Notes under the pieces: generated by a model
Database searches by the model: none
Told to the model about the DNA's origin: nothing
The model's input: the letters and a program-made list of their open reading frames with translations, nothing else
Part shown: positions 1-5,405 of the stretch, in pieces
Layout: each line of letters opens with the position of its first letter
Position numbering within the stretch: position 1 is the stretch's first letter
Translations under genes and position numbers: made by a program
Assembly (NCBI GenBank): GCA_025055465.1
Contig: JANWXA010000032.1
Location: 5,729 to 12,715, forward strand
DNA: 6,987 nucleotides
Origin: Candidatus Kapaibacterium sp.
GTDB taxonomy: Bacteria; Bacteroidota; Ignavibacteria; Kapaibacteriales; HRBIN21
Direction of reading: 5' to 3'

Positions 1-2
1 GT

Positions 3-2087
3 GAATTCGAACGCCAAAGTGGTTACGAGCTCCACGCCTTCGAAGCCCTCTCTGACCAAGAGCTTATCGAGATGATCCACCCCGATGATCGCCATCGGGT
101 CTTCCATTTTTGGAACCGATGGCAACAAGCTGGTTTCCCCGACGTTCAACGCATTGACTATCGCATTCTCAACCGTAACGGTGACGTCCTCTGGCTAGAC
201 ACCTACCTATACGCCGAACGCCAAACCGATGGGCAAATAGAAAGCATCGTGCAGGTATGTGTTGACATCACACCTCTGAAACGCGCCGAAGAGGCACTCC
301 GTCACGCCATCCAAGAGGACTTTCGGCAAACTGTCCAGAACCTCCACGCCATTGTCTTTCGCCTTCGCCGCCATCCTGATGGCACCATTTACTACGCCCT
401 CCGCGAAGGAAAATTAGCCGGTAAGTACACCAGCTCTCTCGTCTACGAGCAGCCCATACAAAACCTACCTGAATCTCTACGCCTACCCTTCGAGGTCATA
501 GAGCGCGCCTTTTCCGGCGAGCGCGTCAGTTACGAAGCACAGCAGGAAGCCCAATGGCTACTCTACACCTTAGAGCCCGTTTTTTCCAAGGACGGTACCG
601 TTGCCGAGGTTGTCGGAACAGGTGTAGACATCTCTGAGCGGAAACTTCTGGAACGCTCATTGGCTGAAAGCGAACATCGCTACCGCTCTTTGCTGGAAGG
701 ACTGCCCGTGGGCGTTCTGGAAATCTTCGTTGGTGATGATGGAAGGCAGCAGGATCTGTACGCCAATCCTGCCTTTACCGAGATCACCGGCTATACCCTC
801 GACGAACTGCCCACAGTCTCTGGCAGTAGCGTCATCCACCCTGATGACCGAGAGTGGGTCGTCCACCGCTGGTCTGAATGGTTCAGCAATCCCAGTGAGC
901 TCTGGCTCCATCTGGAGTACCGTTGTATCCGCAAGGGCGGACAACCATATTGGCTTGAACTGTACGCCGTCAAAGTGCGCCAACACAACGGATGGCGTGC
1001 TATTGAAGTCGGTGTAGATGTTACAGCACGCAAAGAGGCTGAGACCCAGATCCGATATTTGGCAAACTTCCCCGAACTCTCCCCCATCGCCATTCTGGAA
1101 TTCACCGCTGATGGGAAACTAACCTATGCTAACCCGACTGCACGGGACTCTCTGCCCATCTCCGAGCTCTCATTTCAGCATCCTTGGCTGGCGGGCATTA
1201 TGGAAAAGCTCCCAGAACTAAACCACCCTCTTAGCACACCCTGGGTTCGAGAGCTCATCTTCAGGGATCAAGCGTGGTTGCAACACATTTTCTGGCTTTC
1301 GGAATATCAGCGGCTTCAGATCTATGCACCAGAAATTACTGCCCAGCTCTTCTTGCGACGCCAGCTACAAGAGGCTTTGGAACATGAGCAAGAATTAGCC
1401 GTTGCACGTTCACGACTGATGAGTACTATCGCCCACGAATTTCGGACTCCCTTAGCGGGGATTCAGCTCTCAGTAGAGCTTCTACGGGATTATTTCGAGC
1501 ACCTCTCCCCAGCAGAACGCCAACAAGAGCTGTCCAACATTGCTGCACGAGCGCAGGACCTGAATACCTTAGTGACCGACTTCCTCACCCAGAGCTCGCT
1601 CGATGCTCTGCGCCGTTCTATGAGTTTTGAGATGCTTTCCCTTCAAGAGATCTGCCACGAGGCAGCAGAGCGCATTCAGCCACTTTTACACAGCAAATCA
1701 CAGAGATTGGAAATGGCCCTTGCCAAGAACGCAGTATATATTCGTGGGGACGCCAAGGTCTTACGCTTCATTCTACTCAACTTACTCACCAACGCCTCCA
1801 AGTACTCCGGCATGCACCAATCCATCCACCTACGATTGCGAACCGAGCTGGGTACAGTCGTTGTAGAAATAGAAGACCACGGCATCGGCATCCCAGAAGA
1901 GGATCTTCCTAAGCTCTTCCAACCATTCTTTCGCGGCTCCAACACGCAGGGGATCCCCGGTGTCGGCCTGGGCTTAGCGATGGTGAAAGAATTTGTAGAA
2001 GCCCATCGCGGCTCGATTCAACTGAGAAGTCGCGTCGGATTCGGCACAACCGTGCTCCTGTACCTCCCTATAGCACAAAGCGAGTGA
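3..2087 (+). CDS. Multi-PAS sensor histidine kinase (5' end outside window)
   Basis: This is the C-terminal part of a sensor kinase that autophosphorylates on histidine and passes the phosphate to a receiver domain. The reading frame is open from base 3, and the codons before the first ATG (72) already encode PAS sequence (FERQSGY...), so the true start lies upstream. Residues below are counted from ATG 72. They show the tail of PAS 1 (IHPDDR at 2-7, ending with VDITPLKRAEE near 64-74), PAS 2 (about 85-190, ending GVDISERK), PAS 3 (about 200-322, with ITGYTLDEL, IHPDDR and VDVTARKEAE) and a more divergent PAS 4 (about 328-425). A short helical linker leads to HisKA with H-box AHEFRTPL (H455). 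The ATPase domain has N-box NLLTNASKYS, G1 EDHGIGIP (601-608), F-box LFQPFF and G2 GVGLGLAM (630-637). All catalytic boxes look intact. No membrane segment is seen in this part, so cytosolic sensing is plausible, but the missing N-terminus could change that. The ligand is unknown. The stop lies 25 bp before the hybrid kinase gene, suggesting co-transcription. Confidence 0.94.
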   Translation, partial: EFERQSGYELHAFEALSDQELIEMIHPDDRHRVFHFWNRWQQAGFPDVQRIDYRILNRNGDVLWLDTYLYAERQTDGQIESIVQVCVDITPLKRAEEALRHAIQEDFRQTVQNLHAIVFRLRRHPDGTIYYALREGKLAGKYTSSLVYEQPIQNLPESLRLPFEVIERAFSGERVSYEAQQEAQWLLYTLEPVFSKDGTVAEVVGTGVDISERKLLERSLAESEHRYRSLLEGLPVGVLEIFVGDDGRQQDLYANPAFTEITGYTLDELPTVSGSSVIHPDDREWVVHRWSEWFSNPSELWLHLEYRCIRKGGQPYWLELYAVKVRQHNGWRAIEVGVDVTARKEAETQIRYLANFPELSPIAILEFTADGKLTYANPTARDSLPISELSFQHPWLAGIMEKLPELNHPLSTPWVRELIFRDQAWLQHIFWLSEYQRLQIYAPEITAQLFLRRQLQEALEHEQELAVARSRLMSTIAHEFRTPLAGIQLSVELLRDYFEHLSPAERQQELSNIAARAQDLNTLVTDFLTQSSLDALRRSMSFEMLSLQEICHEAAERIQPLLHSKSQRLEMALAKNAVYIRGDAKVLRFILLNLLTNASKYSGMHQSIHLRLRTELGTVVVEIEDHGIGIPEEDLPKLFQPFFRGSNTQGIPGVGLGLAMVKEFVEAHRGSIQLRSRVGFGTTVLLYLPIAQSE

Positions 2088-2112
2088 CACAACCGCAGCC
2101 CCTACCATAGCG
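2088..2112 (+). other. Short spacer between the two kinase genes
   Basis: These 25 bp separate the stop of the multi-PAS kinase from the ATG of the hybrid kinase. No Shine-Dalgarno sequence, promoter box or hairpin is evident, which fits a two-gene operon translated without strong ribosome-binding sites. Confidence 0.6.
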
Positions 2113-3243
2113 ATGGCGAAAATTCTGGTCATAGAGGATGCTGAATATCTGGCGCAGGGAATTGCCCGAATTCTACAGCTGGAAGGTCATGAAGTCCTGA
2201 TCGCTACAACGGGACGACAAGGCATAGAGGTAGCGCTGGAACAAAAACCTGAGCTCATCCTTTGTGACCTCGCTATGCCCGAAGTAGATGGCATTGGCGT
2301 GCTTCAGGCTATCCGTCATGAAGAGGAGCTGGCTTCTGTCCCTTTCATTTTCTTGACAGCACGAGCCGGCCAAGTAGATGCCCGCATGGGACTCCAGGCC
2401 GGTGCCGACGACTACCTCACAAAGCCCGTGACAGGAAAGGCCCTGTTGGACACGGTTCAGCGCCATTTAGAGCGGACCACATCCTTGCAAGTTGAGTACA
2501 AACAACGCCTCTCCGAGCTGGAACAGAGTCTGACTTACGCCCTACCCCACGAATTCCGCACCGCCCTCAACGGTATCTTAGGAGCCGCCACCCACCTACA
2601 AGTCTTCGCAGATAAGCTGACTCCAATCGAACTGCGAGAACTCGGCGAAGACATCCGTGTTTCCGCTCGCCGCTTGCTCCGTTTAACCGAAAACTTCCTG
2701 ATGTACGCCCGAACCGACTTCTTGGCCAATTCTCCAGAACTGGTCGAGCAGCTGCGGCAATTCGTCACCGAAGAGCCCTCCATTATCCTGCAAGACATAT
2801 CCCTAATGAAAGCCGAGGAGTACGGTCGCACCCCAGATCTACGCTTCTCACTCACTGCACTCAACCTCCATTTGGCGATGCCAACAGACCACTTTGCCAA
2901 AATCGCCGAAGAGCTCATAGACAATGCGCTCAAGTTTTCCCCAGCCGGCTCCCCGATAGCCCTCCGTACATGGTGTGCGGACGGATTCTTCTGGATCGAA
3001 ATCCGCGATTGGGGACCAGGTATTCCACCAGATCTCCCCCAACGGATTCGAGCATACTACCAGCCCGGCCGCATCCTCCACGAGCAACAAGGAGTTGGCC
3101 TTGGACTGATATTAGCAAAGCGATTGGTAGAGCTTTACGGCGGGTCCTTCAATATTGGGAGCCCAGGTGATGGCGGAACTCGCGTCCTCTACCGACTCCC
3201 ACTCCCCCATAATCAGTGGACCCGAGAGGACTCGAACCTCTGA
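2113..3243 (+). CDS. Hybrid response regulator / histidine kinase (REC-HisKA-HATPase)
   Basis: This 376-residue soluble protein has a receiver domain at the N-terminus followed by a histidine-kinase core. REC (about 3-118) has the acidic pair E8/D9, phospho-acceptor D52 (CDLAMPEVDG), T82 and K104 (KP motif). A short coiled linker (about 122-140) leads to the H-box PHEFRTALNGI with H146. The usual proline five residues after the histidine is alanine here (A151). The ATPase part has N-box EELIDNALKFS (N271), G1 RDWGPGIP (D299) and G2 GVGLGL (327-332). The ATP lid is short (YYQPGRILHEQQ), as I recall for REC-first kinases common in cyanobacteria and related groups. The start at ATG 2113 fits a complete REC, and no Shine-Dalgarno sequence is seen. 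The upstream multi-PAS kinase probably phosphorylates D52. There is no DNA-binding or enzymatic output domain, so the downstream partner is unknown. The last eight codons and the stop lie inside the complement of the tRNA-Arg gene. Confidence 0.93.
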   Translation: MAKILVIEDAEYLAQGIARILQLEGHEVLIATTGRQGIEVALEQKPELILCDLAMPEVDGIGVLQAIRHEEELASVPFIFLTARAGQVDARMGLQAGADDYLTKPVTGKALLDTVQRHLERTTSLQVEYKQRLSELEQSLTYALPHEFRTALNGILGAATHLQVFADKLTPIELRELGEDIRVSARRLLRLTENFLMYARTDFLANSPELVEQLRQFVTEEPSIILQDISLMKAEEYGRTPDLRFSLTALNLHLAMPTDHFAKIAEELIDNALKFSPAGSPIALRTWCADGFFWIEIRDWGPGIPPDLPQRIRAYYQPGRILHEQQGVGLGLILAKRLVELYGGSFNIGSPGDGGTRVLYRLPLPHNQWTREDSNL

Positions 3244-3290
3244 CACCAGGTTTAGGAAACCTGTGTTCTATCCAGCTGAACTACGGGTCC
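3217..3290 (-). tRNA. tRNA-Arg (anticodon CCU)
   Basis: The minus strand folds into a perfect 74-nt cloverleaf. The acceptor stem GGACCCG/CGGGTCC is followed by discriminator A, the D stem is GTTC/GAAC, and the anticodon stem is CAGGT/ACCTG around loop TTCCTAA, which gives anticodon CCT. The variable loop has 5 nt (GTGTC), and the T stem AGAGG/CCTCT carries loop TTCGAGT. Anticodon CCU decodes the AGG arginine codon. The 3' CCA is not encoded (the next bases read CTG), so it must be added enzymatically. The gene lies 50 bp downstream of the ABC ATPase on the same strand and has its own candidate promoter element. Its 3' end overlaps the end of the convergent hybrid kinase gene by 27 bp. No terminator is visible after it. 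Confidence 0.98.
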
Positions 3291-3340
3291 ATCTGCCCTT
3301 GTGGCACCACAAAATTACAAAACTCCCTGCATGGGCTCTA
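3291..3340 (-). promoter_or_regulatory. Candidate tRNA-Arg promoter (TAnnTTTG) with overlapping dyad
   Basis: In the 50-bp gap between the ABC ATPase stop and the tRNA, the minus strand reads TAATTTTG at 3317-3310. This matches the Bacteroidota -7 box TAnnTTTG and sits 19 bp before the mature tRNA 5' end, leaving room for a short leader. No TTTG -33 box is found at the usual spacing of about 20 bp. A 14-bp inverted repeat (arms TTGTGG and CCACAA, 3299-3312) overlaps the end of the box. It has no T-tract after it on the minus strand, so it is not a standard terminator for the ABC gene. The assignment depends on the host really being Bacteroidota-like. Confidence 0.35.
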
Positions 3341-4366
3341 TTACGCCGTATGGTCGGTTGTGCCTCCTATTGGCTGCTCGTCGCTGTTCAGGAGGCTCCG
3401 GCGAAAGATGGCGCACACAACCTCTTCCAGCGGAGGCTCTTCAATGGCAACGTCGGCAACAGGGAAGCGGCTCAGCAACTGCGCTGCTCGATCAGCCGCC
3501 TCCCCCCTTGGGACCCTGAGCACGACCGTCCGATCATAGCTCGAATGTATGCTCCCTATCCGCAGCAGCTCCTCTAACCTTACCGTGTCGGCAAACTCTA
3601 CCCGCACGAGCTTTTCCGCAGCATAACAACGTGCTAACTCCCGTAGGTCTCCATCGTAAAGAAGGTAGCCGCGGTCCAGAACTATCACCCGCTGGCATAG
3701 GCGCTCAATATCTGCCATGTAGTGGCTGGTTAGCATAATCGTTGTGCCGGTCTCCCGATTATAAGCCGCAAGGAAGTCGCGAACGGTCTGCTGCGCAACC
3801 ACATCCAGCCCCAGGGTTGGCTCATCCAGAAAGAGAACGCGTGGTGCATGGAGAAGCGCCGCTAAAATTTCGCACTTCATGCGCTCCCCTAAGGAAAGGC
3901 GCCGAACTTGAATATGCAGCTTGTCGGCAATCCCCAACATAGCCGATAATGAGTCACGGCGCCGCTGAAAGTCCGCCTTTGAAATCCGATACATCGCTCG
4001 GTGCAAAAGGAAAGAGTCCGCAGCCGGTAGGTCCCACCACAGCTGGCTCCGCTGTCCCATTACCAAGGCAATCTGCCGCCGAAAGGCATCCGAACGCTCC
4101 CAAGGCACGTACCCTAAGACGTGAGCCATCCCCGCTGTTGGATAGAGTAGCCCTGTCAGCAGCTTCAGCAGGGTTGTCTTCCCCGCCCCGTTTGCACCTA
4201 ACAGGCCTACGATTTCGCCCTCTGTCACACGGAATGTGACTGCCTGCACTGCCCTATGTTCCCGATACTGGCGGCAAAAGAAAGAGCGCACTGCCCCCCA
4301 CAAGCCCTCCTGCTTGACCGGGGCCCGGAAAGTCCGAGTCAAATCCACTGCCTCAATCGCGCTCAT
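3341..4366 (-). CDS. ABC-2 type exporter ATP-binding protein
   Basis: This is the ATPase subunit of an ABC exporter, working at the inner face of the cytoplasmic membrane and needing separate permease subunits. The 341-residue protein has Walker A GANGAGKTT (57-65), Q-loop Q105 (MGQRSQLWWDLP), signature LSLGERMK (157-164), Walker B RVLFLDEPT (176-184), D-loop LGLD and switch H215 (TSHYMADIE). The segment YVPWERSDAFRRQIALVMGQ and the LSLG form of the signature match, from memory, the uncharacterised family COG4586, whose partners are ABC-2 permeases. The substrate is unknown. A C-terminal extension (about 245-341) follows the core. I chose ATG 4366 because MSAIEAVDLTRTF is a typical ABC N-terminus. 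The frame stays open for 42 more codons, but that part looks non-coding and overlaps the start of purC. No permease gene is adjacent: purC is divergent upstream and tRNA-Arg lies downstream. Confidence 0.93.
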   Translation of the reverse strand: MSAIEAVDLTRTFRAPVKQEGLWGAVRSFFCRQYREHRAVQAVTFRVTEGEIVGLLGANGAGKTTLLKLLTGLLYPTAGMAHVLGYVPWERSDAFRRQIALVMGQRSQLWWDLPAADSFLLHRAMYRISKADFQRRRDSLSAMLGIADKLHIQVRRLSLGERMKCEILAALLHAPRVLFLDEPTLGLDVVAQQTVRDFLAAYNRETGTTIMLTSHYMADIERLCQRVIVLDRGYLLYDGDLRELARCYAAEKLVRVEFADTVRLEELLRIGSIHSSYDRTVVLRVPRGEAADRAAQLLSRFPVADVAIEEPPLEEVVCAIFRRSLLNSDEQPIGGTTDHTA

Positions 4367-4424
4367 GACCCGACGGTGCTTGTTCGGCAACAGACGAAGA
4401 AGGGTGCAGCTTTCAAGTATGTCG

Positions 4425-4443
4425 GGAAGCACAGCCTGCTTCC
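4425..4443. repeat. Perfect 7-bp inverted repeat with 5-bp spacer
   Basis: Arms GGAAGCA and TGCTTCC flank CAGCC. The repeat sits about midway between the divergent starts and directly before the TAGTTTTG box. Its position suits an operator acting on purC, but a chance dyad of this size is possible and no known regulator motif is recognised. Confidence 0.6.
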
Positions 4444-4444
4444 G

Positions 4445-4452
4445 TAGTTTTG
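4445..4452 (+). promoter_or_regulatory. Candidate -7 box TAnnTTTG for the purC operon
   Basis: TAGTTTTG fits the Bacteroidota housekeeping -7 consensus TAnnTTTG and ends 17 bp before the purC ATG. Transcription would then start only about 10 bases upstream of the start codon, giving a very short leader. No clear TTTG -33 box lies about 20 bp upstream. The region that should hold it is occupied by the 7-bp inverted repeat. A single short match can arise by chance. Confidence 0.3.
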
Positions 4453-4469
4453 TATGGGCACAGCTTCCA

Positions 4470-5405
4470 ATGCAGTCGCAGGGCTTCTCCATACCGACGG
4501 TAACGGAGACTCAGCTCCCCTTGCCATTGTTACGGCGGGGCAAGGTGCGTGACCTTTACGAAGTGGATGCGGAACGCCTTCTTATGGTGGCTACAGACCG
4601 CATTTCCGCCTTCGACGTAGTGCTGCCCCAGCCTGTACCCTGCAAAGGTGTCCTGCTCACACAGCTCTCCGCCTTTTGGTTTGAGCAGACTTCGCCTTTA
4701 GTCCCAAACCACTTGCTTTCTGCAGAAATACCGCCGGAGCTTGTTGGACTTTCTGGATTCCGCGAATCTCTACATGGACGGGTACTCCTCGTCCGCCGAA
4801 CGCAGCCTATTCCCATAGAGTGCATTGTCCGGGGCTACCTTGCCGGTTCAGCATGGAGAGAGTACCAACAACTCCAGCGCGTCGCCGGCACGCCGTTACC
4901 GAGGGGACTTCGCTACGGCAGCCTGTTGCCCGAACCACTCTTTACCCCGACAACTAAGGCACATGCCAATCACGACGAGCCCATCTCCTTCTCTACTATG
5001 GTGGACCAAGTAGGATTTGAACTGGCAGAACGACTACGCACCCTTTCACTACGAGTGTACACCCATGCAGCACACTACTGTCACCAGCACGGGCTGATCT
5101 TGGCAGACACCAAACTCGAATTCGGCATCGCTACCGACGGTTCCTTGTTGCTCATAGATGAGCTGTTAACCCCAGACTCCTCCCGCTTCTGGCTGGCAGA
5201 AGAGTATGAGCGTGGACAAGTGCCTGTAGACATGGACAAGCAGTTCGTGCGAGACTACTTAGAGCAGCTCGGCTGGGACAAGCAGCCCCCAGCACCGGAA
5301 CTGCCTGCCGAGGTTATCTTGCAAACACGCCAGCGCTACTGCGAAGCCTTCCGTCGTTTAGTTCCACGTCCCCTTCCATGGTGTTGCTCAAATGATACTC
5401 TATGA
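4470..5405 (+). CDS. purC: Phosphoribosylaminoimidazole-succinocarboxamide synthase (SAICAR synthetase)
   Basis: This cytosolic enzyme of de novo purine synthesis joins CAIR and aspartate using ATP to make SAICAR. The 311-residue protein shows the family landmarks in order: GKVRDLY (24-30) of the ATP-binding lobe, VATDRISAFDVVLP (40-53), IECIVRGYLAGSAW (116-129), LADTKLEFG (211-219), IDELLTPDSSRFW (229-241) and MDKQFVRDYL (255-264). The length of about 310 residues fits the longer, yeast-like PurC type; the other common bacterial type has about 240 residues. ATG 4470 gives the usual N-terminus, a few residues before TETQLPLPLLRRGKVRD. The frame is open further upstream to 4236, but that part is the antisense of the ABC gene and lacks PurC similarity. 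The 3' end overlaps rodA by 14 bp, so the last few residues (CCSNDTL) are shared with the rodA start. It looks like the first gene of a purC-rodA-ispD operon. Confidence 0.97.
   Translation: MQSQGFSIPTVTETQLPLPLLRRGKVRDLYEVDAERLLMVATDRISAFDVVLPQPVPCKGVLLTQLSAFWFEQTSPLVPNHLLSAEIPPELVGLSGFRESLHGRVLLVRRTQPIPIECIVRGYLAGSAWREYQQLQRVAGTPLPRGLRYGSLLPEPLFTPTTKAHANHDEPISFSTMVDQVGFELAERLRTLSLRVYTHAAHYCHQHGLILADTKLEFGIATDGSLLLIDELLTPDSSRFWLAEEYERGQVPVDMDKQFVRDYLEQLGWDKQPPAPELPAEVILQTRQRYCEAFRRLVPRPLPWCCSNDTL

Larger units (their letters stand above)
4367..4469. promoter_or_regulatory. Divergent intergenic region between ABC ATPase and purC
   Basis: These 103 bp separate two divergent start codons and should hold promoters for both genes. 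A perfect inverted repeat, GGAAGCA (4425-4431) and TGCTTCC (4437-4443) with a 5-bp spacer, lies one base before a candidate purC promoter box. It could be an operator or an RNA hairpin. On the minus strand CATACT (4421-4416) could be a weak -10 box for the ABC gene, but no convincing -35 goes with it. No ribosome-binding sequence is seen on either side. Confidence 0.5.

Noticed and set aside
72..74. ATG 72 as the true start of the sensor kinase
   Set aside because: The frame is open to the window edge and the preceding residues continue the PAS domain, so the gene begins upstream.
3217..3290. tRNA-Arg as an attachment site for an integrated element
   Set aside because: There is no integrase, no repeated tRNA 3' end and no foreign-looking gene cargo in the window. 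Both sides look like ordinary chromosome.
3299..3312. The 14-bp dyad as a terminator of the ABC gene
   Set aside because: It has only a 5-6 bp stem and no T-tract after it on the minus strand. A short stretch rich in T lies before it instead.
3216..3539. Second plus-strand open frame across the tRNA (starts MDPRGLEPLTPGL)
   Set aside because: It is also tRNA complement followed by antisense of the ABC gene, with no family resemblance.
3155..3577. Plus-strand open frame with RTSDTRFRKPVFYPAELR in its middle
   Set aside because: This peptide is the complement of the tRNA-Arg gene, a well-known false protein in databases. The rest is antisense to the ABC ATPase.
4236..4469. 78-codon upstream extension of PurC
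   Set aside because: It is the antisense of the ABC gene and the intergenic region. PurC similarity starts only after ATG 4470.
4367..4492. 42-codon upstream extension of the ABC ATPase
   Set aside because: The family N-terminus begins at MSAIEAVDL. The extension is cysteine-rich, unlike ABC proteins, and runs over the purC start.
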